Shown: positions 51,537 to 61,104, counted from the first letter of the stretch. The stretch: 64,000 bases of DNA from an uncultured Clostridium sp. (GCA_934717555.1 CAKUYY010000001.1:1-64000), one strand, 5' to 3'. The notes: a model not told the origin generated them from the letters alone. Made by a program: numbers and translations.

Positions 51537-52910
51537 TTGAAGTTATGGACAGGACGTTTCCAGAAGGAATTGGATAAAACCACCAACGATTTTAATTCCT
51601 CTATTTCTTTTGACAGCCGGATGTATCAGGAGGATATTGAGGGCAGCATTGCCCATGCCACCATGCTGGGACAATGCGGAATTATTGAACAAAGCGAGGC
51701 GCAGGCCATCTGCGAGGGCTTACAGGGCATTTTAAAGGATATCCAGGAGGGAACTTTGGAAATCGACCCTCAACAGGAAGATATCCACACCTTTGTGGAA
51801 GGGGAACTGACCCAGCGTCTGGGCAGTACAGGAAAACGCCTGCACACCGCCCGTAGCCGCAACGACCAGGTGGCACTGGATGTCCGTCTGTACCTGAAAA
51901 AGCAGGCGGATGAGCTCATCCAGCAGGTGAAAAAGCTGGTGGAAGTAATCTGCAAACAGGCCCAGGAATATGCGGGTACCGTGATGCCGGGATATACCCA
52001 CTTGCAGCGCGCCCAGCCCATCACGTTCGGCCACCATCTCATGGCCTATGCGGAAATGCTGCTGAGGGATTTGGGGCGCTTGCAGGACGCAAAAAGCCGG
52101 ATGGATGTCAATCCTTTGGGTTCCGGGGCGCTGGCGTCCACTACATACCCCATTGACCGCATGGTGACCACCCGCCTGCTGGGGTTTGCCTCTCCCACCC
52201 AGAACAGCCTGGACGGCGTATCCGACCGTGATTTCTGCATGGAGCTGTGCAGCGCACTGTCTATCATCATGGTGCATCTGTCCCGTTTCTCGGAGGAGAT
52301 CATCCTCTGGTGTTCCTGGGAATTCAAATTTATCGAGCTGGATGACGCTTTTTCCACAGGTTCCAGCATTATGCCCCAAAAGAAAAACCCGGATATCGCG
52401 GAACTGGTGCGGGGAAAAGCCGGGCGTGTGTTTGGGGATTTGACCACATTGCTCACCTTTATGAAGGGCTTGCCGCTGGCCTATAACAAGGATATGCAGG
52501 AAGACAAAGAGGCTATTTTTGACGCGGTGGACACTGTGAAAATGTGCCTCACCGCCTTTACCCCTATGCTGGATACCATGAAAGTACTGCCGGAGAATAT
52601 GCGCAAAGCTGCGGCCGGCGGATTTATCAACGCCACCGACTGCGCCGACTATCTGGTAAAAAAGGGCCTGCCCTTCCGGGATGCTTACAAGGCCACCGGC
52701 ACCCTGGTAGCCCGGTGCATCGAGCTGGGGGTAACGCTGGAGACCCTGCCGATCAGCGAATATCAGGCGGTATGCGAGACCTTTGACGAAGGCGTATATG
52801 ACGCGATTTCCCTGGAAAACTGCGTGAATGGCCGTAATGTCCTTGGCGGGCCTGCCAAGGAAAATGTGCTGGCCCAGGTACAGCGCGTGCGGGAATTATT
52901 AAAAAAATAA
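51537..52910 (+). CDS. argH: Argininosuccinate lyase
   Basis: Cleaves argininosuccinate to arginine and fumarate; fumarase/aspartase superfamily tetramer. TTG start with GAGGAGGG upstream; 457 residues, normal length. Signature GSSIMPQKKNPD, HTARSRNDQVALD and the TWGHHL-like segment FGHHLMAYAEM are present. Lies 120 bp after argG; a family A element lies in the 375-bp gap to argC. Confidence 0.97.
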   Translation: MKLWTGRFQKELDKTTNDFNSSISFDSRMYQEDIEGSIAHATMLGQCGIIEQSEAQAICEGLQGILKDIQEGTLEIDPQQEDIHTFVEGELTQRLGSTGKRLHTARSRNDQVALDVRLYLKKQADELIQQVKKLVEVICKQAQEYAGTVMPGYTHLQRAQPITFGHHLMAYAEMLLRDLGRLQDAKSRMDVNPLGSGALASTTYPIDRMVTTRLLGFASPTQNSLDGVSDRDFCMELCSALSIIMVHLSRFSEEIILWCSWEFKFIELDDAFSTGSSIMPQKKNPDIAELVRGKAGRVFGDLTTLLTFMKGLPLAYNKDMQEDKEAIFDAVDTVKMCLTAFTPMLDTMKVLPENMRKAAAGGFINATDCADYLVKKGLPFRDAYKATGTLVARCIELGVTLETLPISEYQAVCETFDEGVYDAISLENCVNGRNVLGGPAKENVLAQVQRVRELLKK

Positions 52911-52997
52911 AAGAAAAAAGGATGCGAGGAAACAGAAAGGTTTCCTTGCCTGGGGTGGGTACATTGCGCCCTGAGTTTTCTTTCAAAGGAAGCAGCT

Positions 52998-53180
52998 CGC
53001 CCGTGCCCAAACGTAAAGTTTTCGCCCGCCTTTTTCAAAAGGCGGCGGGGGTTTCAGGGGCGGAGCCCCCGGGCCGTCCTCCGCAGAGGACGGAATCCTT
53101 GAGAATCCAAAAGCTCAGGAGGGGAGGCCAAACCGTCCGGTGGGCGGTTTGGCTGTGGGGAACCCTAGCGAGGGGGCCCC
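52998..53180 (-). repeat. Family A multi-hairpin element, copy in argH-argC gap
   Basis: Element orientation is minus. Stems (minus strand): GCCAAACCGCCC/GGACGGTTTGGC with G-U pairs; CCGTCCTC/GAGGACGG over TGCG; GGGGC/GCCCC over TCC; CCGCCTTTT/AAAAGGCGG. The first stem is decayed. Fills most of the 375-bp gap between argH and argC. Confidence 0.87.
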
Positions 53181-53285
53181 ATCCTCTGCGGGCTTGCATG
53201 ATTCATTTTTGTATTTTGACAATTTGACCGGCCGATTTTGGCCGGTCCTTCCGATATAGAAAAGCGAAAAAAGAGGGGAACAGTT

Positions 53286-54323
53286 ATGACAATCAAAGCG
53301 GGAATCATCGGGGCCACCGGGTACGCGGGGGCGGAACTGGTCCGCCTGCTGCTGGCCCATCCCCAAGCGGAGATAGCCGCCATCAGCTCGGTGAGTTTTG
53401 AAGGTAAGGCCATCAGCGAGGTATACCCTTCCTATTATGGCTTATGTGATATGGTCTGCCAAAAGGCCGAGGATGTGGTGGAAAAAAGCGACGTTATTTT
53501 TGCGGCACTGCCCCACGGCCTGAGCCAGGAGCTGGCCGCCCAGTGCCGGGAACAGGATAAAGTGTTCATTGACCTGGGGGCGGATTTCCGTCTGGAAAGC
53601 GAAGAAGATTACCAAGAATGGTACGGCGGGCACTTCCTCAACCCCCAGCTGCACAGGGAAGCGGTATATGCCCTGCCGGAGCTTTTCCGGGAGAAAATCA
53701 AGGGCAAAAAGGTAATCGCCAATCCCGGCTGCTATACCACGGGCGTTCCGCTGGCCCTGGCGCCCGCTATTAAGAACGGGCTTGTGGAAACAGAAGGGAT
53801 TATCGCCGACTGTAAGTCCGGCGTCACCGGGGCTGGCAGGGGGTTAAGCCAGAATACCCATTACCCGGATCTCAACGAAGGGTTTCATCCCTATAAAGTG
53901 GCCGCCCACCGGCATACCCCGGAGATGGAACAGACCTTAAGCCACTTAGCGGACAAACCGGTAAAAATCACCTTTGTCCCCCACTTGCTGCCGGTCAACC
54001 GGGGTATCCTTTCTACCTGCTACGCGCGCCTGAAACCTGGCGTGACGGAAGAGCAGATGCGCAAGGCCTATGAGGATTTTTACCGGGATGAGTTTTTTGT
54101 CCGCTTGCTGCCTGCCGGCAAGTGCGCGGATATCCACAATATCAAATGTTCCAATTTCTGCGACATTTCCCTGCATATGGATTTGCGCACAGGGACCTTT
54201 ATCGCCGTTTCCGCCATTGACAATATGGTCAAAGGGGCGGCAGGGCAGGCCATCCAGAATATGAACCTGGCCTTTGGCTTGGAGGAAACCATGGGGTTGA
54301 CCATGGTTCCGGCGGCTTTTTAA
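53286..54323 (+). CDS. argC: N-acetyl-gamma-glutamyl-phosphate reductase
   Basis: NADPH-dependent reduction giving N-acetylglutamate semialdehyde. 345 residues from ATG 53286 (AGAGGGG upstream; an in-frame ATG 48 nt earlier gives a non-homologous extension). GATGYAGAELVRLL (cofactor fold), ANPGCYTTG (catalytic Cys), and AHRHTPEMEQ are visible. argJ follows 34 bp later. Confidence 0.97.
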   Translation: MTIKAGIIGATGYAGAELVRLLLAHPQAEIAAISSVSFEGKAISEVYPSYYGLCDMVCQKAEDVVEKSDVIFAALPHGLSQELAAQCREQDKVFIDLGADFRLESEEDYQEWYGGHFLNPQLHREAVYALPELFREKIKGKKVIANPGCYTTGVPLALAPAIKNGLVETEGIIADCKSGVTGAGRGLSQNTHYPDLNEGFHPYKVAAHRHTPEMEQTLSHLADKPVKITFVPHLLPVNRGILSTCYARLKPGVTEEQMRKAYEDFYRDEFFVRLLPAGKCADIHNIKCSNFCDISLHMDLRTGTFIAVSAIDNMVKGAAGQAIQNMNLAFGLEETMGLTMVPAAF

Positions 54324-54357
54324 TCATCTGATTTTGCATCCGAAGGGAGTTACAGTT

Positions 54358-55578
54358 ATGGAATATTCCTTGATTTCCGGCGGTGTTACCGCGGCGGAAG
54401 GGTTTACCGCTTCCGGTATCCACTGCGGGATCCGGAAAAATAAATCCAAGAAAGATCTGGCGCTCATTTACAGCGACACTTTGTGCAATGCGGCGGCGGT
54501 CTATACCACCAACTTGGTGAAAAGCGCCCCGATCCGTATCTGCCAGAAACATCTGGCGGACGGGAAAGCCCAGGCGGTTATCGTCAACAGCGGCAACGCC
54601 AACACCTGCAATGCCGACGGGGATCAGAAGGCTCTGCGCATGTGCGAGCTAGTGGCCACGCAGACAGGCGTGCGGGCGCAGGATGTTCTGGTGGGCTCTA
54701 CCGGCGTGATCGGGCAGCCCCTTCCCATCGAACCGATCGAACAGGCGGCTTCTGCGCTGGCGGGGGCCTTGTCCCGTGAAGGGGGCGCCGACGCGGCGGA
54801 AGCGATCCTCACCACAGATACCTGTAAAAAGGAAGTGGCGGTTTCTTTCCACCTGGATGGCAAAGAGGTAAAGCTGGGAGGCATCGCCAAAGGTTCCGGA
54901 ATGATCCATCCCAATATGGCGACTATGCTGGCGTTTCTCACTACAGACGTCGCCATCTCTTCCAATATGCTGCAAAAAGCTGTCAGCGGCGTTGCCCAGG
55001 ACAGTTTTAATATGGTGAGTGTGGACGGGGATACCTCCACCAACGATACCCTGGCGGTGCTGGCTTCCGGCAAGGCGGGCAACCGGGAGATTACCGGAGA
55101 GGATGAGGATTATCAGATCTTTTACGGGGCGCTTTTGCTGGTATGCCGGGAATTGAGCAAACGGATGGCGGCCGACGGTGAAGGGGCCACAAAATTGCTC
55201 ATCTGTCAGGTACAGGGCGCGAAAACCACGCAAGACGCCAGGGGGATCGCCAAATCCGTTATCTGCTCCAGCCTTGTTAAGGCGGCTATGTTCGGTTCCG
55301 ATGCCAACTGGGGCCGGGTGCTGTGCGCCATCGGTTATTCGGGATGCCAGGTGGATGTGGACAAGGTGCGGGTGGAATTCCAGTCCGCCAAAGGTTCTAT
55401 CCTGGTATGTGAAAACGGGGCCGGAGTGGACTTCAGTGAGGACAAAGCAAAAGAGATCCTGCTGGAAAAAGAGATCACCATCCTGGTTACGCTGGGCGAC
55501 GGCGAAGCCCGTGCGGAGGCCTATGGATGCGATCTGACGTATGACTATGTAAAGATCAACGGGGATTACCGCACTTGA
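54358..55578 (+). CDS. argJ: Ornithine acetyltransferase (ArgJ precursor)
   Basis: Recycles the acetyl group from N-acetylornithine to glutamate. 406 residues; self-cleaves before Thr189 in HPNMATMLAFLTTD to give alpha and beta chains. GSGM and VNSGNANTCNADGDQ are conserved. AAGGGAG precedes ATG 54358. Presence of argJ together with argB, C, D and no argA/argE nearby indicates the cyclic acetyl pathway; whether this enzyme also makes N-acetylglutamate from acetyl-CoA cannot be told here. Confidence 0.96.
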   Translation: MEYSLISGGVTAAEGFTASGIHCGIRKNKSKKDLALIYSDTLCNAAAVYTTNLVKSAPIRICQKHLADGKAQAVIVNSGNANTCNADGDQKALRMCELVATQTGVRAQDVLVGSTGVIGQPLPIEPIEQAASALAGALSREGGADAAEAILTTDTCKKEVAVSFHLDGKEVKLGGIAKGSGMIHPNMATMLAFLTTDVAISSNMLQKAVSGVAQDSFNMVSVDGDTSTNDTLAVLASGKAGNREITGEDEDYQIFYGALLLVCRELSKRMAADGEGATKLLICQVQGAKTTQDARGIAKSVICSSLVKAAMFGSDANWGRVLCAIGYSGCQVDVDKVRVEFQSAKGSILVCENGAGVDFSEDKAKEILLEKEITILVTLGDGEARAEAYGCDLTYDYVKINGDYRT

Positions 55579-55735
55579 TCTTGTAAAGGATTCTGACAAA
55601 GAATGTGAAATCTGTTTTCAATTTTGACAGGTGCGCGGCCGTGTGGAAGTATACGGGGCTCATTTTTGCAGGGCACTTGGTCTTGATGGGCGCAGTGTGC
55701 CGGATATGACGCTGACAGATTTTTTTAGCCCGGGG

Positions 55736-55920
55736 ACGGGGAACCCCTCGTTAGGGTTCCCCACGGTCAAACCGTTCCCCGGACGGTTTGACCTCCCTTC
55801 CTGAGCTTTTGGAAATCTTGAGGATTTCGCCCTCTGCGGAGGGCGACCCAGGGGCTCTGCCCCCAAGTCCCCCGCCACCTTTGAAAAGGTGGACGAAACT
55901 TTCACGTTTTGACGCGGGCG
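55736..55920 (+). repeat. Family A multi-hairpin element, copy in argJ-argB gap
   Basis: Element orientation is plus, opposite to the copy before argC. Stems: GGGGAACCC/GGGTTCCCC; GGTCAAACCGT/ACGGTTTGACC; TCGCCCTC/GAGGGCGA over TGCG; GGGGC/GCCCC over TCT; CCACCTTT/AAAGGTGG. The 414-bp gap 55579-55992 holds nothing else evident. Confidence 0.9.
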
Positions 55921-55992
55921 GATGGGATTCCTTAAAAAATGAGAGCGTGACGTGCTCGCCACAGGAGCGCGGGCGAATGGGAGGAAAAAGAC

Positions 55993-56850
55993 ATGGATAT
56001 TTCCAATGCAGATAGAGCGCAAGTATTGGTACAGGCGCTCCCTTATATACAAAAACTGGCGGGAAAAACCATCGTGGTGAAATACGGCGGAAACGCTATG
56101 ATCAGCCCGGAACTCAAAGAAGCGGTCATGAGCGATATCGTGTTGATGCAGCTGGTAGGCATCAATGTGGTGGTGGTACATGGCGGCGGCCCGGAAATCA
56201 GCGGGATGCTCAAGAAAATTGGCAAGGAGAGCAAGTTTGTCAACGGGCTGCGGTATACCGACGCCGAGACGATGGATATTGTACAGATGGTGCTGGCGGG
56301 CAAGGTCAATAAAGCGCTGGTCCAGATGCTGGAACAGCACGGCGGGAAATCCATGGGCCTGTGCGGCTTAGACGGCCGGATGCTGATGGCGGAGAAAAAG
56401 GCTTCCGGGGAAGACCTGGGATATGTGGGGGAGATCATCGAAGTAAATACCCACGTGATTGAGGATACCATCCATCAAGGCTATATCCCAGTGGTCGCCA
56501 CTGTGGCCGGCGGATATCAGGGCGAAGTGTATAATATCAACGCGGACATCGCCGCCGCCAGTATCGCGGCGAAGCTGGGGGCTATCAAGCTGATCCTGAT
56601 GACCGATATCCGGGGCCTGCTGCGGGACAAAGACGACGAGGAAACACTGATTCCTGTGGTGAATGTCAGCGAGGTTCCCAACCTCAAGCGGGAGGGGATT
56701 ATCTCTGGAGGGATGATCCCAAAGATTGAATGCTGTGTGGAAGCGGTCCGCCAGGGCGTAGGGCGCGCGCATATCATCGATGGGAGAATCCGCCATTCCA
56801 TCCTGATTGAATTGTTTTCCGACCAAGGAATCGGGACGATGTTTTATTGA
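55993..56850 (+). CDS. argB: N-acetylglutamate kinase
   Basis: Phosphorylates N-acetylglutamate; usually the arginine-inhibited step in cyclic pathways. 285 residues with VVKYGGNAM (ATP loop), VVVVHGGGPEI (substrate loop), VYNINADIAA and the C-terminal SGGMIPKIECC. Good site GGGAGG ahead of the ATG. The N-terminal helix typical of arginine-sensitive enzymes (NADRAQVLVQALPYIQKL) is present, which suggests feedback inhibition. Confidence 0.97.
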   Translation: MDISNADRAQVLVQALPYIQKLAGKTIVVKYGGNAMISPELKEAVMSDIVLMQLVGINVVVVHGGGPEISGMLKKIGKESKFVNGLRYTDAETMDIVQMVLAGKVNKALVQMLEQHGGKSMGLCGLDGRMLMAEKKASGEDLGYVGEIIEVNTHVIEDTIHQGYIPVVATVAGGYQGEVYNINADIAAASIAAKLGAIKLILMTDIRGLLRDKDDEETLIPVVNVSEVPNLKREGIISGGMIPKIECCVEAVRQGVGRAHIIDGRIRHSILIELFSDQGIGTMFY

Positions 56851-56956
56851 TCCTATCCGTTAGGAGAACATGACGGAGGGACCGGATTATAAGTTTTTCT
56901 ATGATATTTTGTTTTTTCGCCACGGCGGAAAAACGGGAAGGCAGGGTGATATTCAG

Positions 56957-58135
56957 ATGCATTTTTCAGAGATTCAGCAACAGGAATCCCAGCATATGAT
57001 GCCGACATACGGACGTTTTCCTGTGGCTTTGACTTCCGGTAAGGGCGCGGTCGCCGTGGATACGGAAGGCAAGAAATATATTGATTTTACCAGCGGCATT
57101 GGCGTTAATAGCCTGGGATACTGCGATGACGGATGGGTACAGGCGGTGTCCCGCCAGGCGGCCCGGCTGCAGCATATCTCCAACCTGTATTACAGCGACG
57201 TCCAGACGGAGCTGGCGGCACGCCTGTGTGGACTGACAGGGTATGGCAAGGTGTTTTTGTGCAACTCCGGCGCAGAGGCCAATGAATGCGCCATCAAGCT
57301 GGCCAGAAAATACAGCGAGGAAAAATATGGCCGCCAGAGGACCCATATTGTCACCCTGAAAAACTCTTTCCACGGACGTACCATTACCACATTAGCCGCG
57401 ACGGGACAGGAAGTGTTCCACCAGCATTTCTTCCCTTTTACTGAAGGGTTTTCCTATGCCCAGGCAAATAATCTGGACAGTGTGAAGGAATGTATCAATG
57501 AAACCACCTGTGCGCTGCTGATCGAGCTGGTGCAGGGGGAGGGCGGCGTGTTGCCCCTGGAAAAAGAATTTGTACAGCAGCTTTCCAAGCTTTGCAGGGA
57601 ACAGGACATCCTGCTGATGATAGACGAAGTACAGACCGGCGTATCCCGGACCGGAAGCCTGTACTGCTTTGAGCAGTATGGGATACGACCGGATGTGTTT
57701 ACCTCCGCCAAAGGGCTGGGGGGCGGCGTGCCTATCGGCGCCTGCCTGTGCACTGAGGAGCTGGGAAATGTGCTTTCCCAGGGACAGCACGGCACCACGT
57801 TCGGGGGCAACCCCATCGCCAGCGCTGCGGCGCTGGAAGTGCTTTCCCGGGTGGCAGAAGAAAAATTCCTGCTTCAGGTCCGGGAAAAGGGGGAATATCT
57901 CCGCTCCAAGCTGGAGGCCATCCCAGGAATCACGCAGGTACGCGGCATGGGCATGATGCTGGGCGCGCAGTTGGAAAAAGACAACGCCAAAGAGGTGGCG
58001 GGGGCCTGCGTGCAGTACGGCCTGCTGATCCTAACCGCGAAGAACGTACTTCGCTTGCTGCCCCCGCTCACTATTTCCTATGAGGAAATAGACAGAGGGA
58101 TTGCCATTTTAGAAAACGTGATAGCCTGCGGCTAA
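56957..58135 (+). CDS. argD: Acetylornithine aminotransferase
   Basis: PLP-dependent transamination of N-acetylglutamate semialdehyde. 392 residues from ATG 56957 (AGGGTGAT upstream); a longer in-frame start at 56870 adds 29 residues unlike the family. Contains FTSGIGVNSLGY, CNSGAEANECAIKLAR, HGRTITTLAATGQ, LLMIDEVQTGVSRTG and the PLP lysine in FTSAKGLGGGVPIGA. Class III aminotransferase fold. Confidence 0.96.
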   Translation: MHFSEIQQQESQHMMPTYGRFPVALTSGKGAVAVDTEGKKYIDFTSGIGVNSLGYCDDGWVQAVSRQAARLQHISNLYYSDVQTELAARLCGLTGYGKVFLCNSGAEANECAIKLARKYSEEKYGRQRTHIVTLKNSFHGRTITTLAATGQEVFHQHFFPFTEGFSYAQANNLDSVKECINETTCALLIELVQGEGGVLPLEKEFVQQLSKLCREQDILLMIDEVQTGVSRTGSLYCFEQYGIRPDVFTSAKGLGGGVPIGACLCTEELGNVLSQGQHGTTFGGNPIASAAALEVLSRVAEEKFLLQVREKGEYLRSKLEAIPGITQVRGMGMMLGAQLEKDNAKEVAGACVQYGLLILTAKNVLRLLPPLTISYEEIDRGIAILENVIACG

Positions 58136-58161
58136 CCATAGAAAGAAAGAGAGGAATCTCC

Positions 58162-59064
58162 ATGAAACATTTACTCAAAATGCTGGATCTTACCACCGAG
58201 GAAATCACCGAAATCCTCAATCTGGCCGATCAATTAAAATATGAACTCAAACATGGGATTGAGCACAAACTGCTGGCTGGAAAAACGTTGGGTATGATTT
58301 TCCAAAAGGCTTCCACCCGTACCCGCGTATCCTTTGAAGTGGGTATGTACCAGCTGGGCGGATTGCCCATCTTTTTATCCGCCAGCGATATGCAGATCGG
58401 AAGAGGCGAGCCGGTAGAGGATACCTCCCGTGTGCTTTCCCGGTATTTAAACGGTATCATGATCCGGACTTACAAGCAGTCCGAAGTAGAGGACCTGGCC
58501 AAATATGGCAATATTCCCATTATCAATGGATTGACTGACTTCTGTCATCCCTGTCAGATCCTGGCAGATTTGATGACCATCCGTGAAGTCAAGGGCTGTC
58601 TGGACGGCCTGAAGATGTGCTATATCGGCGACGGCAACAACATGATGAATTCCCTGATCGTAGGCGGCCTGAAGATGGGTATGGGCGTTTCCGTGGCCTG
58701 TCCGGAGGGATACGATCCCGATCAGCAGGTTCTTGATTTCGCCAAGGATTACAAAGATTTTCACTTATACCGCACACCCCAGGAGGCCGCGAAGGATGCC
58801 GACGTTGTGATCACCGACGTATGGGCTTCCATGGGCCAGGAAGGAGAAGCGGAGCAGCGCAAGAAAGCTTTTGACGGGTATCAGATTAACGGGGAGCTGA
58901 TGGCGCAGGCAAAGAAGGACGCCATGGTCCTGCATTGCCTGCCGGCGCACAGGGGCGAGGAGATTACCGCCGACGTCTTTGAACAGCACGCCCAGGAAAT
59001 CTTTGAAGAGGCGGAAAACCGTCTGCACGCTCAGAAAGCGGTTTTGGTAAAACTTTTGGGCTGA
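58162..59064 (+). CDS. argF: Ornithine carbamoyltransferase
   Basis: Makes citrulline from ornithine and carbamoyl phosphate. 300 residues with the carbamoyl phosphate loop STRTRVSFE, HPCQILADLMT, ornithine loop region DVWASMGQE, and HCLPAHRGEE. GAGAGGAA precedes the ATG. Last arg gene; the terminator at 59098 follows. carAB is not in the window. Confidence 0.97.
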   Translation: MKHLLKMLDLTTEEITEILNLADQLKYELKHGIEHKLLAGKTLGMIFQKASTRTRVSFEVGMYQLGGLPIFLSASDMQIGRGEPVEDTSRVLSRYLNGIMIRTYKQSEVEDLAKYGNIPIINGLTDFCHPCQILADLMTIREVKGCLDGLKMCYIGDGNNMMNSLIVGGLKMGMGVSVACPEGYDPDQQVLDFAKDYKDFHLYRTPQEAAKDADVVITDVWASMGQEGEAEQRKKAFDGYQINGELMAQAKKDAMVLHCLPAHRGEEITADVFEQHAQEIFEEAENRLHAQKAVLVKLLG

Positions 59065-59097
59065 TAGCCGGCATAGACATTTTTGACACAAAAGAAA

Positions 59098-59147
59098 AAA
59101 GCCATAGAGGGCGGGAAAGACCGGGTTCTATGGCTTTATCCTTTTTA
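59098..59147 (+). terminator. arg cluster terminator
   Basis: AAAGCCATAGA pairs with TCTATGGCTTT around an 18-nt loop, with TCCTTTTT following. Confidence 0.8.
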
Positions 59148-59163
59148 TGGGAAAGGGGATTTT

Positions 59164-59322
59164 ATGAAACCATCTAAGGCCAGGAGAGTGCTGTATACCC
59201 TGATTGTTATATTGGTGGCCGCCGCGATTATCGCGGGATGCTTTTATTTGATCGAGAATATCAGTCAGGATATGCACGGGGAAAATCAGAGCAGTACAAT
59301 GGTATCCACGCAGCAGGGATAA
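59164..59322 (+). CDS. Small single-pass membrane protein (52 aa)
   Basis: ATG 59164 has AAAGGGG at ~6 nt. The product has a basic N-terminus (KPSKARR), one membrane helix (VLYTLIVILVAAAIIAGCFYLI) and a short polar tail ending SSTMVSTQQG. Family unknown; the clear binding site and topology support a real gene. Confidence 0.6.
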   Translation: MKPSKARRVLYTLIVILVAAAIIAGCFYLIENISQDMHGENQSSTMVSTQQG

Positions 59323-59357
59323 CAGGCTGAAAAATAAAAAATTCTCTGGAAAAAACT

Positions 59358-59386
59358 TTTATACTTGTGGTAAAGTATGTTATGAT
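59358..59386 (+). promoter_or_regulatory. Promoter with palindrome before sulfhydrylase gene
   Basis: TTTATA, 17 nt, TATGAT; between them ATACTT-N6-AAGTAT (59361-59378), a perfect 6-bp inverted repeat that could be an operator. Confidence 0.5.
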
Positions 59387-59427
59387 ACAAAAAATGACTT
59401 ATTTGCAGAAAAAGGAGCGATTCACCT

Positions 59428-60696
59428 ATGAGAGACGAAACAAAATGCCTCCACTCAGGATATACGCCGGAAAACGGCGGCCCCCGCGTCATGCCGATTG
59501 TACAGAGCACTACCTATGTATTTGATTCCACGGAACATATCGGGGACCTGTTCAACTTACCTAACGCCCATATGTATTCCCGCTTCTCCAATCCCACGGT
59601 GGAATGTGTGGAAAAGAAAATCGCTGACCTGGAAGGCGGCGTAGGGGCCATGTGTACCTCTTCCGGACAGGCGGCGTCCCTGCTCTCTATTTTGAATGTG
59701 TGCAGCAGCGGCGACAGTTTTATCAGTACGTCCACCATTTACGGCGGTACCGTGAACTTATTCGCGGTAACCCTCAAGCGTTTCGGTATAGAATGTATCT
59801 TTGTGGACGCTGACGCAGATGAAGAGACCATAGAGGCGGCATTCCGTCCCAATACCCGCGCGGTCTTCGGTGAGACGCTGGCAAACCCGGCCTTGGCGGT
59901 GCTGGATATCGAGAAATTCGCCCGCATCGCTCATAAACACGACGTGCCCCTGATCATCGACAATACCTTTGCCACCCCGATCCTGTGCAAACCTATCCAG
60001 TACGGCGCGGATATTGTGGTGCACTCCACTTCCAAATACATGGACGGCCATGCCTTGCAGGTGGGCGGCGTGATTGTGGACAGCGGCAACTTTAACTGGG
60101 CCAACGGAAAGTTCCCGGAATTTACCGAGCCCGACGAATCCTATCACGGCATCGTGTATACCGAAACCTTTGGCAACATGGCGTACATCATCAAAGCCCG
60201 CATGCAGCTGATGCGCGATTTCGGTGCATACCCCTCCGCCAACTCCGCGTTCCTGCTGAACCTGGGGTTAGAGACCTTGCCTATCCGTATGAAACAATAT
60301 TGTGAAAACGGCTTGAAAGTAGCTAAGTTCTTCCAGTCCTGCGACCAGATCGAATCCGTGCGTTATTCCGCGCTGGAAAGCGATCCCTATTATGAATTGG
60401 CTCAGAAATACCTGCCCGGCGGTTCCTGCGGCGTGGTATCCATTGTCATCAAGGGCGGACGGGAAGCCGCAGTCAAATTCATGGACGGCCTGAAACTGGC
60501 CTCTAATGAGGTCCATGTGGCGGATATCCGCACCTGCGTACTGCATCCCGCCAGCGCGACCCACCGCCAGCTCACCGATGAGCAGCTGGTGGCCGCCGGG
60601 GTAAACCCGGGCTTGATCCGTTTCTCTGTGGGACTGGAGAACGTAGAGGACATCCTGGATGATATCAAACAAAGCCTGGCCAAAATGGAACCCTAA
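59428..60696 (+). CDS. O-acetylhomoserine sulfhydrylase / Cys-Met metabolism PLP enzyme
   Basis: A 422-residue enzyme of the gamma-family (MetY/MetB/MegL). PLP lysine in HSTSKYMDGHALQVGG; YSRFSNPTVECVEKKIADLEGG and TIYGGTVNLFAVTLKRFGIE match the family; length and the ETFGNMAYIIKARMQLMRD segment favour O-acetylhomoserine aminocarboxypropyltransferase (homocysteine synthesis with sulfide). A methionine gamma-lyase-like activity cannot be excluded. Single-gene unit with its own promoter. Confidence 0.9.
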   Translation: MRDETKCLHSGYTPENGGPRVMPIVQSTTYVFDSTEHIGDLFNLPNAHMYSRFSNPTVECVEKKIADLEGGVGAMCTSSGQAASLLSILNVCSSGDSFISTSTIYGGTVNLFAVTLKRFGIECIFVDADADEETIEAAFRPNTRAVFGETLANPALAVLDIEKFARIAHKHDVPLIIDNTFATPILCKPIQYGADIVVHSTSKYMDGHALQVGGVIVDSGNFNWANGKFPEFTEPDESYHGIVYTETFGNMAYIIKARMQLMRDFGAYPSANSAFLLNLGLETLPIRMKQYCENGLKVAKFFQSCDQIESVRYSALESDPYYELAQKYLPGGSCGVVSIVIKGGREAAVKFMDGLKLASNEVHVADIRTCVLHPASATHRQLTDEQLVAAGVNPGLIRFSVGLENVEDILDDIKQSLAKMEP

Positions 60697-60772
60697 ACAG
60701 GAAACCGCCGCGTCCCGGCCTTTTCTAAAAAGGTTCCGCTTTTCCTGCCTTCCTTCTTCCTGATTTGTAAAA

Positions 60773-60977
60773 GTGAGCGATTGCCTAACGGTATGCCGGC
60801 TATTTGAGCGGGCGGACGCCGCTCAGTTAGCCGGCATACTCCTGGGCTGGCTTAGAAGGCCCGCCGCAGCGGCCTTGTAAGGGGTTCAAAGGGGGGAAAC
60901 ACGATTCCCCCCTTTGCGCTCTCTTTGCATCCTTTCTCTGGCGGCAGAGAAAGGATGTGCCCCCGCGGCATGAGCGG
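60773..60977 (+). repeat. Family B multi-hairpin element, copy 3
   Basis: Stems: GTATGCCGGCTA/TAGCCGGCATAC with inner TGAGCG/CGCTCA; GGCCCGC..GCGGCC; AAAGGGGGGAA/TTCCCCCCTTT (perfect); CATCCTTTCTCT/AGAGAAAGGATG over GGCGGC; ends GCGGCATGAGCGG. Occupies the first part of the 482-bp gap before the MATE gene. Confidence 0.87.
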
Positions 60978-61104
60978 TAAAAAACAAAACTATTTTGTGA
61001 GAAAAACAGGATTAAAAAAGGAATAAGCTCCACTGACAGGAGATACAAAAAATCCCCCGTGAATACCAAAACCGGAAACATAGAAAATAAAAAAATAGAA
61101 AACT

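Noticed and set aside
52922..53227. Small protein encoded by the element between argH and argC
   Set aside because: Different copies of family A are open in different frames and the frames do not align; compensatory changes follow hairpins, not codons.
55579..55735. Second ARG box before argB
   Set aside because: No stretch matches TGMATWWWWATKCA well; a TTCATTTTTGTA-like segment before argC also misses several fixed positions.
60978..61104. Known riboswitch before the MATE gene
   Set aside because: I compared it by eye with guanidine, PreQ1, TPP, SAM and T-box hallmarks and saw none; only the terminator is supported.
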